NCBI GenBank assembly: GCA_000496475.1
Contig: AYMW01000001.1
Span: forward strand, 471,018-535,017
Origin: Betaproteobacteria bacterium MOLA814
GTDB taxonomy: Bacteria; Pseudomonadota; Gammaproteobacteria; Burkholderiales; Burkholderiaceae_C
Direction of reading: 5' to 3'
Length of the DNA stretch: 64,000 bases
Below are positions 24,507-33,445 of this stretch, piece after piece (positions within the stretch are counted from its first letter, which is position 1; each line of letters begins with the position of its first letter). A model generated the notes under the pieces. That model made no database searches. It worked only from the letters and a program-made list of their open reading frames with translations, and was not told the DNA's origin. Both the position numbers and the translations under genes were made by a program.

Positions 24507-27500
24507 ATGAAGTTTTACCGCGCACTCCTTGCCAACCACCCACTTGCCAACATCGCCTTTGTGGTGGTGGTGCTGCTGGGAGCCATCAGCTACGCCACGA
24601 TGCCGCGTGAGCAAGACCCAGAAATCAACTTTAACTGGGTCAATATCACCACCGTATTGCCTGGTGCGACAGCTGAAGAAGTTGAGCGCTTGGTGACCAA
24701 CCCACTCGAAGATGCCATTCAAGGGGTTTCCGACATTCGGTTTGTGACCTCCAACTCGCGCAACAACGTCTCTAGCTTGTTGGTGAGATTTAGTGAGTTG
24801 TCTGAGCGCGATTTTGACAAGCGCATGAACGACTTGCGACGCGAAATTCAAAATAAAGCCGCCAGCGAAATGCCCAAAGAGGCCAACGAGCCGCGCGTGC
24901 TCGAGATCACCACCTCTAATGGCTTTCCCACAGCAGCCCTCGTTCTGAAGGGCCAAGCCGACGACGAAGCCCTGCGCTTGGCAGCCAGGCGCATCAAAGC
25001 CGACTTAGAGCGTATTGCCGGGGTAGACCAGGTATTTGCTTTGGGCTTGCGCAACCCTGAATTGCGCGTGGTGCCAGACGTGCAAGCATTGGCCATGCGC
25101 GGCTTAACCGCGGCCGATGTCGCTGACAGCTTGCAAGCTTGGTGGCGCGACACCTCCGCTGGCACCTTGCGTACGGCTGATGGTGCTTGGTCTATCAGCG
25201 TGCAAGGCATCAGCAGCGACCCCAACGTGCTCGCCAATTGGCCTGTTTTGTCCAGCCAACGACCTGGCGTGTCAGCACGCTTACAAGATGTCGCTCGCAT
25301 CGAACAAGCCCGCGCCAAGGCTTCTCAGTACGCCGCGACTGAGGGCATGCCAGCCATCTACATGTCGGTAACAAAGAAGTCAGGCACCAACACATTGGAG
25401 TTGGTCCAGCGCTTGAAAGACTACATTACCCAACAAAATCAAGGCATTGCTGACAAAGGACTTAGCCTTTTACTCAGCGACGACCAGACCATTCCCACCA
25501 AAAAAGCAATTGATGTGATGGAGACCAACGCCTTGCTTGGCGCCGTTATGGTGTTGGTGGTGAGTTGGTTGTTTTTGGGCTGGAAGGTCGGTGCACTCAT
25601 AGCACTGGGCATTCCATTCTCGCTACTGGCCACCTTTGCGTTGCTCAACGGCATGAACAACACCATCAACGTTTCGGTGCTGCTGGGCGTTGTCATTGCG
25701 CTGGGCATGTTGGTTGACGATGCAGTGGTAGTGGCTGAAGCTATTTACTACCGCGTGCAGCGTGGACAACACCTAGCGGATGCTTGCGTTGACGGTGTCA
25801 GCGAGGTATTTGGCCCAGTGCTGGCCTCAGTGGCCACCACCATGGCCGCTTTTTTACCCCTTATGCTGCTGCCAGGCATCATGGGCAAGTTCATGTTTGT
25901 CATTCCTTTTGTGGTGAGTGTAGCCCTGGCTATTTCACTGATTGAGGCGTTTTGGATGATGCCTGTGCACATGGCTGCCATTGGCGTGAACCAGCCTGAC
26001 GTGAACAAACCAGATTGGCGCACACGTTTTAACCGGCGTATCCGCCTGAAATACGGTCAGGCCTTGGCTTATGTGATACGCCGCCCCAAACGCTTCGCAA
26101 TGGTCGGCGTTCTGTCTGTGGTCAGCGCCGCGACCCTGCTGGCAACCGGCGTAATACGGGTGCAGTTTTTTGCATTTGACCCCATCAGGGCTTTTTATGT
26201 GAACATCGACATGCCGTCCAACGCGGCGCTTGAAGACACCTTAAAAGCTGTCAACCAAGTAGAGCTGGCCGTGCGGGCACAACTCAAGGGCGTGGGCCCA
26301 GAGCTTGAGGCCAGGTCCGCCAGCACATTGGCCGGCGTGAAGTTCACCGACACCGAGCCGCTTTACGGCGAAACGTATGGCCAGGTATTTGTATCTCTCA
26401 ACCCGCTAGGGCCCAACTCACGTGAGGTGGAGGCTGTGGTGGAAGGCATGCGCAAGGCCATTGAAGACATGCCAAGTGCCGGCAAAAAGAGCTTTACTAT
26501 GCTGGCCGGTGGCCCGCCCTCAGGCAAGCCGATTGCTGTGAAAGTGCGAGGTGACGACTTTACAGAAATTCAAGCTGCTGCCGACGCCATCAAAACCATG
26601 GTTCGCGACATACCCGGTGCGACCGACGTCCAGGACGACAACTTACCTGGACGGCCACAGCTGACATTGCGTATGGACAGCGACGCGTTGCGGAGCAACC
26701 ATGTGAATGCGGCATTGTTGGCTCGCTTGGTGCGCTTGAGTGTAGACGGCGAGGTGGTCGCATTTACCCGAGAGGCTGGCGACAAAATTGAACTGCGTGT
26801 CATAGCCAACGAATCAGACTATGCCAACCCATCCAGCGTGTCCGCCCTGCTCGATATGCCTATTGCACTGCCCAATGGAGACGTCACACGCTTGGGTGCG
26901 CTTGTTGAACCACAAACTGGCCCCACGCGTGGCTTGATCAAACATTACAACTTGCGGCGCACCATCACGGTTGAGGCCAACCTAGATAAAGATATCACGG
27001 ACACAGCCAAAGCCAATGACATGCTGAAAGTAGGTTGGGCTGGCATTCAACATGACCATCCCAATATCAGCTTAGATTTTTCTGGCGAATTAGAAGACAT
27101 TGAGGAGAGTCTCAATGCCATGAAAGTCTTGTTCTTATTGGGTATGGGCTTGGTGTTTTTAATACTGGCTGCGCAGTTTGCCAGCTACTTCCAACCACTC
27201 ATGATTTTGGTCACCGTACCATTGGCCTTTACGGGTGTCGCGTTTGGATTGACCCTATCGGGCAACCCCTTGTCGTTGTATACGTTGTACGGTGTGATTG
27301 CGCTCACTGGCATTGCCGTAAACTCCGCAATCGTACTCATTGCAGCCGCCAATGACAGGCTCAGACTGGGGAGGAAAACCTCGCATGCCATTGTTCAAGC
27401 GGCGCGCAGGCGTGTTGTCCCCATACTCATTACCACCACAACAACGATTGGCGGCTTATTTTCTTTGGCGTTTGGCCTAGGGGGTAAAAGTTTGCTGTGG

Positions 27501-27665
27501 GGGCCGGTCGCATCCAGTATTGTGTGGGGCTTGGCATTTTCAACCGTACTCACATTGTTTATGGTGCCGCTGCTGTACATGGCGTTTATGCGTGGCCAAC
27601 AGCCTGCGAAACGTGCAACGTTGCGCCAACGCGCCAGACAAGTATTTTCTCGCATGAAACCATAA
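24507..27665 (+). CDS. RND efflux pump, AcrB/HAE-type inner-membrane transporter
   Basis: A 1052-residue proton-driven transporter with the family layout: one membrane helix at the N-terminus (PLANIAFVVVVLLGAISYA), a large periplasmic loop, six helices around 335-540 including the GMLVDDAVVVAEAI region that holds the proton-relay Asp pair, a second loop, and six helices at the end. The N-terminal MPREQDPEINFNWV is typical of heavy-metal or broad-substrate HAE pumps of the divergent AcrB group. Only ten bases separate it from hpnD, so it is probably co-transcribed with hpnDE. The substrate cannot be read from sequence. Confidence 0.92.
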   Translation: MKFYRALLANHPLANIAFVVVVLLGAISYATMPREQDPEINFNWVNITTVLPGATAEEVERLVTNPLEDAIQGVSDIRFVTSNSRNNVSSLLVRFSELSERDFDKRMNDLRREIQNKAASEMPKEANEPRVLEITTSNGFPTAALVLKGQADDEALRLAARRIKADLERIAGVDQVFALGLRNPELRVVPDVQALAMRGLTAADVADSLQAWWRDTSAGTLRTADGAWSISVQGISSDPNVLANWPVLSSQRPGVSARLQDVARIEQARAKASQYAATEGMPAIYMSVTKKSGTNTLELVQRLKDYITQQNQGIADKGLSLLLSDDQTIPTKKAIDVMETNALLGAVMVLVVSWLFLGWKVGALIALGIPFSLLATFALLNGMNNTINVSVLLGVVIALGMLVDDAVVVAEAIYYRVQRGQHLADACVDGVSEVFGPVLASVATTMAAFLPLMLLPGIMGKFMFVIPFVVSVALAISLIEAFWMMPVHMAAIGVNQPDVNKPDWRTRFNRRIRLKYGQALAYVIRRPKRFAMVGVLSVVSAATLLATGVIRVQFFAFDPIRAFYVNIDMPSNAALEDTLKAVNQVELAVRAQLKGVGPELEARSASTLAGVKFTDTEPLYGETYGQVFVSLNPLGPNSREVEAVVEGMRKAIEDMPSAGKKSFTMLAGGPPSGKPIAVKVRGDDFTEIQAAADAIKTMVRDIPGATDVQDDNLPGRPQLTLRMDSDALRSNHVNAALLARLVRLSVDGEVVAFTREAGDKIELRVIANESDYANPSSVSALLDMPIALPNGDVTRLGALVEPQTGPTRGLIKHYNLRRTITVEANLDKDITDTAKANDMLKVGWAGIQHDHPNISLDFSGELEDIEESLNAMKVLFLLGMGLVFLILAAQFASYFQPLMILVTVPLAFTGVAFGLTLSGNPLSLYTLYGVIALTGIAVNSAIVLIAAANDRLRLGRKTSHAIVQAARRRVVPILITTTTTIGGLFSLAFGLGGKSLLWGPVASSIVWGLAFSTVLTLFMVPLLYMAFMRGQQPAKRATLRQRARQVFSRMKP

Positions 27666-27675
27666 TCATTTGCAC

Positions 27676-28521
27676 ATGACCACACCTCAAAACTACGTTC
27701 AAGTAAAGGCAGCCGCGTCTGGCAGCAGTTTTTACTACGCGTTTCTCTTTTTACCACCGCCAAAGCGTGCCGCCATTACCGCCTTTTACGCTTTTTGCCG
27801 CGAAGTTGACGACGTTGTTGACGATGTAGCCGACCCTAGCGTGGCGGCGTCAAAGTTGGCATGGTGGGCCGGCGAAGTAGGCCAACTATTTGCTGGCCAG
27901 CCTTCGCACCCAGTTATGCGGGCGCTGCAACCTCATATTGGGCCATACAACATCACTGCGGCGCATCTGACAGCGGTCATTGAAGGTTGCCAAATGGACT
28001 TGCAACAAAACCGCTACCTAGACTACCCCGCTCTTGAGCGTTACTGCCACTTGGTAGCCGGCGTGGTGGGCGAAGTGGCAGCGCGCATTTTTGGCCAAAC
28101 AACCGATCTCACCACCGCCTATGCCCACGCCATGGGGCAAGCGTTTCAGTTGACCAATATCATTCGTGATGTCGGTGAAGACGCCATGCGCGGTCGTATT
28201 TACCTACCTGTTAACGAACTGCAACAATTTGACGTTAAAGCCAACGACATACTCAAGCGTGTGTACTCAGAACAGTTTGTTGCACTTATGCAGTTCCAAG
28301 CTGACCGGGCGCACCAGCTGTATGACCAAGCGCTGGCCATGTTGCCTGCCCAAGACAAACGCACTCAAAAGCCAGGACTGATGATGGCCAACATTTACCG
28401 AGCCTTGCTGCGTGAAATTGAGCGTGACGGCTTTCAAGTGCTGCACCAACGCACCAGCCTCACCCCCATTCGCAAGCTATGGCTGGCTTGGAAAACCCAG
28501 GCCTTTGGTTGGGTGGGTTAA
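27676..28521 (+). CDS. hpnD: Presqualene diphosphate synthase HpnD
   Basis: A 281-residue enzyme condensing two farnesyl diphosphates to presqualene diphosphate. It has SGSSFYYAFLFLPPPKRAAI, then FYAFCREVDDVVDDV with the first Asp-rich motif, CHLVAGVVGEVAARIFG, and the second motif NIIRDVGEDAMRGRIYLP. The ATG at 27676 is preferred over a TTG six bases earlier. It follows the RND pump by ten bases and its stop overlaps the hpnE start (TAATG), so translation is coupled. Confidence 0.93.
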   Translation: MTTPQNYVQVKAAASGSSFYYAFLFLPPPKRAAITAFYAFCREVDDVVDDVADPSVAASKLAWWAGEVGQLFAGQPSHPVMRALQPHIGPYNITAAHLTAVIEGCQMDLQQNRYLDYPALERYCHLVAGVVGEVAARIFGQTTDLTTAYAHAMGQAFQLTNIIRDVGEDAMRGRIYLPVNELQQFDVKANDILKRVYSEQFVALMQFQADRAHQLYDQALAMLPAQDKRTQKPGLMMANIYRALLREIERDGFQVLHQRTSLTPIRKLWLAWKTQAFGWVG

Positions 28522-29894
28522 TGGCGCTTAAGCAAGACACACCCGCACCCCGAGTAGCCATTGTGGGTGCTGGTTGGGCGGGTTGCAGCGCCGCTGTAGC
28601 CGCAATCGAATTGGGTTGGCAAGTCGATTTATTTGAGGCCGCGCCTGCTGCTGGTGGCAGAGCAAAGTCGCTTACCAAGGCTACAACCCACCCACACAAT
28701 GACCCGCCACTCGATAACGGTCAGCATATATTGTTGGGTGCTTACAGCGCATGCCTAGCCACACTTAAAACCATTTCTGTCAATGCTGATGCCGTATTTA
28801 TGCGCAGCGCATTAGACCTACGCGATAAAAACGCGGCTGGCTTTGCCCTGCCTAATTGGGCCAGCACTGCCACCTCAGAGGTCGGTATGGCCAGCGCGGT
28901 CACGTGGGCTGTTGTACGTTGTCGCCGTTGGCCAATACGGGCCCGTGTGCAACTTTTGACTCGCATGTTGCGGTGGCGCTTAAGCGGATTTGCCTGCCAC
29001 AGCTCAGCCACAGTGGCCGATATTTGCAGAGGTTTGCATAGCAGCGTGATGCGTGATTTTATTGAGCCTTTATGCGTGAGTGCCTTAAACATTGCACCCA
29101 ATTCGGCCAGTGGCTCTGTATGGTTGCGCGTTCTTAAGGACGCCTTGTTGAGTGAGCCAGGTAGCAGCGACATGTTGCTGGCCAAATGCGACCTGAGCAC
29201 CTTGTTTGTTGAACCGTGCCTAACTTGGCTCAAACAACAAGGCGGGCGAGTTCATACGGGGGCACGCGTGACACAGGTCATGCGCAAGAGCGGTAAGTGG
29301 CATGTGACCTTGGCTGCGTCCGAGGCCTGCACGCAACCAGCCCATGCTGATGTGCAAGCCACCCCCTACAACCACGTGATTATTGCCACACCTGCTGCGC
29401 AAGCCAGCGCTATTTGTTGGATCCATAACCCTCACTGGGCCCAGGCCGCTGCGTCACTTGAGCACACGGCGATTGCCACCGTTTACGCCCACAGCAAAGA
29501 AGTTATGCCGCCATGGCGCTCGCCCATGCTCGCGCTGACAGGTGGGTTGGCGCAGTTTGTCTTTAACCGCTCAGATTTAATGGCCCCCACACAAACGTGC
29601 CAAGTTGCCGCCGTTGTCAGCGACAGCGCGGCCAACAGCCGCGATGACATTACGGCCTCAGTGATGCAGCAACTTGACAAAACTTGGCCGTATGCGCGAT
29701 GGGAGTGGTTACAAACAGTGGTTGAAAAGCGAGCCTGCTTTGCCTGTACACCCCATGCAGCCAGACCAGTGATGCGAATAGCTGCCAACTTGTGGGCGTG
29801 TGCAGACTACATTGCAGGCCCCTACCCGTCAACCCTAGAGGGTGCGGTCCGCAGCGGTCGCGAGGTGATGCAAGCAATTGGTCAAGCTTCATAA
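28521..29894 (+). CDS. hpnE: Hydroxysqualene dehydroxylase HpnE
   Basis: A 457-residue FAD-dependent amine-oxidase-fold enzyme that reduces hydroxysqualene to squalene, the last step before cyclisation to hopene. The N-terminal Rossmann motif VAIVGAGWAGCSAA and VDLFEAAPAAGGRAKS bind FAD; DNGQHILLGAY is typical of the squalene-associated group. The C-terminal WACADYIAGPYPSTLEGAV, followed by RSG, closes the FAD site. The start is the ATG at 28521 overlapping the hpnD stop. The squalene-hopene cyclase is not in the window. Confidence 0.92.
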   Translation: MALKQDTPAPRVAIVGAGWAGCSAAVAAIELGWQVDLFEAAPAAGGRAKSLTKATTHPHNDPPLDNGQHILLGAYSACLATLKTISVNADAVFMRSALDLRDKNAAGFALPNWASTATSEVGMASAVTWAVVRCRRWPIRARVQLLTRMLRWRLSGFACHSSATVADICRGLHSSVMRDFIEPLCVSALNIAPNSASGSVWLRVLKDALLSEPGSSDMLLAKCDLSTLFVEPCLTWLKQQGGRVHTGARVTQVMRKSGKWHVTLAASEACTQPAHADVQATPYNHVIIATPAAQASAICWIHNPHWAQAAASLEHTAIATVYAHSKEVMPPWRSPMLALTGGLAQFVFNRSDLMAPTQTCQVAAVVSDSAANSRDDITASVMQQLDKTWPYARWEWLQTVVEKRACFACTPHAARPVMRIAANLWACADYIAGPYPSTLEGAVRSGREVMQAIGQAS

Positions 29895-29972
29895 ATCAAC
29901 GAATCAACACGCCAGCTAACTAGACTGGTAGGCGTCCATGTTGTGCTCGTTAAAAGGCGTCGTAACAGACAT

Positions 29973-30012
29973 AAAAAAAACCTACCAGTGCATCATTCGC
30001 TGGTAGGTTTTT
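29973..30012. terminator. Bidirectional terminator between hpnE and proV
   Basis: AAAAACCTACCAG and CTGGTAGGTTTTT form a perfect 13-base stem with T-runs on both strands, between two convergent genes. Confidence 0.9.
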
Positions 30013-30033
30013 AGAACTGTCAGATTGACGCGA

Positions 30034-31113
30034 TTACGTCACTGAAATAGCGTCTTCTTGCGGCGGTACCATCGCACCGATGATGTCCGTCATGGTAATG
30101 GTCCCCAGCAGCCTGCCTTTGGCACTGACCACGTTGGCAGCCTCTTTGCCTTCAGCACTTAAAATACGAGCCGCCTCTTCAATCACCAAACTGGAGTCCA
30201 CCTGTGGACCATCGACAGCAGGGCCTGCTTGCATCAGCGTCTTACAACGAATCACTCGACCACGGTTCACGTCTCGCACAAAACTGCTGATGTAACTGTC
30301 TGCAGGCTTGAGCACAATCTGCTGGGCTGTACCCTGCTGTACCACTTCACCGTCGCGCAGTATGGCAACTTGATCGCCCAAGCGCAGGGCCTCATCCAAG
30401 TCGTGGGTAATAAACACAATGGTTTTTCCCAGTTCTTGTTGCAAGTCCAACAACACAGACTGCATGTCAGTGCGAATCAGCGGGTCCAACGCAGAGAATG
30501 CCTCGTCCATCAACAGCACAGGCGCATCGTTGGTCAACGCGCGAGCAAGACCAACACGTTGCTGCATACCGCCTGACAATTGATTGGGATAGTTGTTCTC
30601 GTAACCTGTCAAGCCGACACGCTCTACCCAACTGCGCGCTTTTTTACGGCGCGCTTTGCTGGACTCACCCTTGACTTGGAGACCGAACTCGGCATTTTCA
30701 AGCACCGTGTAGTGAGGCAACAGTGCAAACTTTTGGAACACCATGGCTGTCTGCTCGCGGCGAAATGCGCGCAGCTGCTTGTCATCCATTTTCACGACAT
30801 CTTGACCTCCCACCAACAGCTCACCTGCGGTTGGGTCTATCAAACGGTTGATGTGGCGGATAAGTGTGCTTTTACCTGAGCCGGACAAACCCATCACCAC
30901 CTGAATGCCACCCGCCTTCATGTTGATGTTGATGTCTTTCAAGCCCAGCACATGGCCGTGGTTATCCCGCAGCTCATCTTTAGACATGCCGCCCTTAACG
31001 TCTTCTAAATATTTTTCGGGTGTGGGGCCAAAGATTTTGTACAAACCTTTCACCTCAATACCCACTGAAGAAGTAACTTCAGCATTGTCATTGTTTGTAA
31101 CTGGATCAACCAT
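30034..31113 (-). CDS. proV: Glycine betaine/proline ABC transporter ATP-binding protein
   Basis: A 359-residue ATPase of the ProV/OpuAA group. Walker A GLSGSGKST, signature LSGGMQQRVGLARAL and Walker B VLLMDEAFSALDP are intact. The C-terminal 80 residues form a CBS-type region (GRLLGTITMTDIIGAM), which in this family senses ionic strength. The ATG at 31113 overlaps the last codons of the permease gene, so it is translated as part of a proX-proW-proV operon on the minus strand. The substrate is an inference from family: betaine, proline betaine or a related osmolyte. Confidence 0.9.
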   Translation of the reverse strand: MVDPVTNNDNAEVTSSVGIEVKGLYKIFGPTPEKYLEDVKGGMSKDELRDNHGHVLGLKDININMKAGGIQVVMGLSGSGKSTLIRHINRLIDPTAGELLVGGQDVVKMDDKQLRAFRREQTAMVFQKFALLPHYTVLENAEFGLQVKGESSKARRKKARSWVERVGLTGYENNYPNQLSGGMQQRVGLARALTNDAPVLLMDEAFSALDPLIRTDMQSVLLDLQQELGKTIVFITHDLDEALRLGDQVAILRDGEVVQQGTAQQIVLKPADSYISSFVRDVNRGRVIRCKTLMQAGPAVDGPQVDSSLVIEEAARILSAEGKEAANVVSAKGRLLGTITMTDIIGAMVPPQEDAISVT

Positions 31114-31993
31114 GTACAACCTCCAAGTGGCGCTGCAGTCGCTTGCCGTAAGCTTGCGATGCGCGATCAAAAATAATGGCAATACCCACAATGGCCAAAC
31201 CATTGAATATGCCAAGTGTGAAGTATTGGTTGGCAATCGCCTTCAGCACTGGTTGGCCTAAGCCTTGCACACCGATCATTGATGCAATGACTACCATGGA
31301 CAACGACATCATGATGGTCTGGTTCACACCAGCCATGATGGTGGGCAACGCCAAGGGCAACTGCACCTTGGTCATTTTTTGCCACACCGATGTTCCAAAG
31401 GCTTCAGAGGCCTCCAGCACGTCCTCTGGTACCAAACGAATACCCAAATTGGTGAACCGGATAACGGGTGGAATGGCATAGATGACCACGGCCAACAAGC
31501 CAGCCACCTTGCCAATACCCAGCAGCATCACCACTGGAATCAGGTACACAAAACTGGGCATGGTTTGCATCACATCTAGCGTGGGCGTCACGACTTTTTG
31601 CATGCGGTCAAACCGACTCATGGCGATACCGATAGGCAAGCCCAATACAAGCGCGGTCAAGGTCGCGACGAAAATCATTGACACTGTTTTCATGGTGTCG
31701 TCCCACATGCCGAAGTAGCCAATCAGCAACAAGGTGATGATGGTACCCACCACAATTTTGGTTGACCGTGAGGCCAACCATGTAATCAAGGCGATACTCA
31801 AAATAACCAATGGCCATGGGGAGTCTGTCAGCAAGCGCTCGGAAAAAATCAAAAACTGCTTCAACGGGTCAAACATGCGCTCTAGCAGTTCGCCGTATTC
31901 TCTCGTGAAGTCACGAAAAGCAAAGTCAATGCCTTTTTTCAAGGCTCGCAGGGCTTCGGTGCCCATTTCTGGAAATGTATAAAACCAGTTCAT
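31106..31993 (-). CDS. proW: Glycine betaine/proline ABC transporter permease
   Basis: A 295-residue membrane protein of the ProW/OpuAB family. It has a long N-terminal part before the membrane core (FRDFTREYGELLERMFDPLK), then six or so hydrophobic segments and the EAA loop EASEAFGTSVWQKMTKVQLP where the ATPase docks. The ATG at 31993 is preceded by AGGAG. It lies downstream of the binding-protein gene across two hairpins and overlaps proV. Confidence 0.9.
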   Translation of the reverse strand: MNWFYTFPEMGTEALRALKKGIDFAFRDFTREYGELLERMFDPLKQFLIFSERLLTDSPWPLVILSIALITWLASRSTKIVVGTIITLLLIGYFGMWDDTMKTVSMIFVATLTALVLGLPIGIAMSRFDRMQKVVTPTLDVMQTMPSFVYLIPVVMLLGIGKVAGLLAVVIYAIPPVIRFTNLGIRLVPEDVLEASEAFGTSVWQKMTKVQLPLALPTIMAGVNQTIMMSLSMVVIASMIGVQGLGQPVLKAIANQYFTLGIFNGLAIVGIAIIFDRASQAYGKRLQRHLEVVHG

Positions 31994-32014
31994 TATTTTT
32001 CTCCTGAAACAAAA

Positions 32015-32069
32015 AACGCCTGCATAAAACATGCAGGCGTTGCAGTCACTCCTTTAAAAGGAGTGACTT
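32015..32069 (-). terminator. Double hairpin between proX and proW
   Basis: Two stems in series: AACGCCTGCAT/ATGCAGGCGTT (32015-32041) and AGTCACTCCTTT/AAAGGAGTGACT (32045-32069). A hairpin between a binding-protein gene and the membrane genes often stabilises the upstream mRNA and lowers downstream expression, which fits the larger need for binding protein. Confidence 0.75.
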
Positions 32070-32079
32070 CAGAAGCAAC

Positions 32080-33123
32080 TTACAAGGCTGCCTTGATTTT
32101 CTCAGCAGCAGCTGGGCTAACCCAGGTTGTCCAGGTCGCCTCGTTGTTTTTCAAGTAGTACTCTGCAGCAGCTTCGCCCGTTGCTTGGTTGTCAGTCATC
32201 CAAGACAACAACTTGCCAAGCGAGTCATTGTCTAACTGACGCGTAGCCAAGTACTCGTAAGCTTTACCACCAGCTTGTTTGAAGCGGTCAGTAACGACAC
32301 TGAACACCTCTGAACGGGGCCATGGGTTCATCTTGGGGTCTGCACAGTCAACGACTGAATTACAGGTATCCCATGCCGCTTGATCCAACTCTACGCCCGG
32401 ATCCAAACGGACCATTTCGTATTTGCCTAAGATTGATGTAGGCGCCCAGTAGTAGCCCAACCAGCCTTCTTTACGCTCGTATGCTTTGGCAATAGAGCCA
32501 TCCAAACCAGCAGACGAACCCGTATCTACCAAAGTGAAGCCTTTATCAGCTGCACCCCAAGCCGTGAAGGCGTGACCGGTAGAAATTTGGCAGCTCCAGC
32601 CAGCCGGACAGTTGTAAACAGCACCTTTGGTCTTGTCCTCCGGAGCTGGGAACAGCTCAGGATGGTTCAAGGCATCGGCGATTGTTTTGATATTTGGATT
32701 GGCTTCAGCAATGTACTTAGGAATCCACCAGCCTTCAACGCCGCCGTCGGATAGAACTTCTGCAGCAACGTGCAAACGACCTTCGTCAGTAGCCAGCTTG
32801 AGTGGCTCGCGTACAGAGTTAATCCAAGCCTCAGGGGCTACATCTGGCTGGCCTTTTTCCATCATGGCAGTCAGTGTCGGCATTGTGTCGCCTGGCACAA
32901 GCTCAGCATCACAGCCGTAGCCTTTGCTCAGAACGAATTTATCGATGGAAGCAATAACTTCGGCAGATTGCCAGTTCATATTGGCAATGGTGACATTGCC
33001 ACAGGTTGCTTCAGCTGTTTCTACAGCTTTCTCTTCAACTTGTGCTTCTTCTTTTTTTCCACAGGAAGCAAGCGTAGCGGCAACTATCGTTAGCGCTAGT
33101 ACCAGTTTGCGTTGGTTGGTCAT
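32080..33123 (-). CDS. proX: Glycine betaine/proline ABC transporter substrate-binding protein
   Basis: A 347-residue lipoprotein: basic start MTNQRKL, hydrophobic core and lipobox ATLASCG. The OpuAC/ProX domain follows with NMNWQSAEVIASIDKF, ELVPGDTMPTLTAMMEKG and many Trp residues (EGWWIPK, EGWLGYYW) that can form an aromatic box for quaternary amines. The ATG at 33123 has a GGAGA site upstream. First gene of the proX-proW-proV operon. Confidence 0.9.
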   Translation of the reverse strand: MTNQRKLVLALTIVAATLASCGKKEEAQVEEKAVETAEATCGNVTIANMNWQSAEVIASIDKFVLSKGYGCDAELVPGDTMPTLTAMMEKGQPDVAPEAWINSVREPLKLATDEGRLHVAAEVLSDGGVEGWWIPKYIAEANPNIKTIADALNHPELFPAPEDKTKGAVYNCPAGWSCQISTGHAFTAWGAADKGFTLVDTGSSAGLDGSIAKAYERKEGWLGYYWAPTSILGKYEMVRLDPGVELDQAAWDTCNSVVDCADPKMNPWPRSEVFSVVTDRFKQAGGKAYEYLATRQLDNDSLGKLLSWMTDNQATGEAAAEYYLKNNEATWTTWVSPAAAEKIKAAL

Positions 33124-33445
33124 TAATCTATTCTCCAAAACGTTAAACGGTGATCCGGAGAGCCACGTACACGGGCCCCCTCGGAGCGAAAGCGACCCGA
33201 CGACCTGAAGATAAAAAGAGAACGACAAACCAGCCGTTCAACCAACAGGACGTTGAGTTGAACTTACCCTCTTAATATAGCAGACTATCTAATTTCAGCA
33301 TCCTAACTGCGTTATTTCATATAAAGAAAATCAATATGAGCTATAAATAGCTACTAAATTAACCAATTTACCCGTCGCAGGCACAGATTAAGGCCTACAA
33401 ACTAGACCGTCACAAGGCTTTACAGCTTGAGTGACAATACAGGTT
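33124..33445. other. Intergenic region between divergent proX and hemH
   Basis: About 320 bases with promoters presumably for both directions; AT-rich between 33270 and 33370. No riboswitch or RNA gene recognised. Confidence 0.5.

Noticed and set aside
24507-27665. Hopanoid transporter HpnN
   Set aside because: The protein has the AcrB-type layout and a dedicated adaptor gene, unlike the MmpL-like HpnN.
32015-32069. Operon end after proX
   Set aside because: Two hairpins lie here, but proW follows at once with a good ribosome-binding site and belongs to the same transporter; partial termination or mRNA protection is more likely.
33124-33445. Riboswitch upstream of proX or hemH
   Set aside because: No known riboswitch core or clear nested hairpins were seen in the gap.
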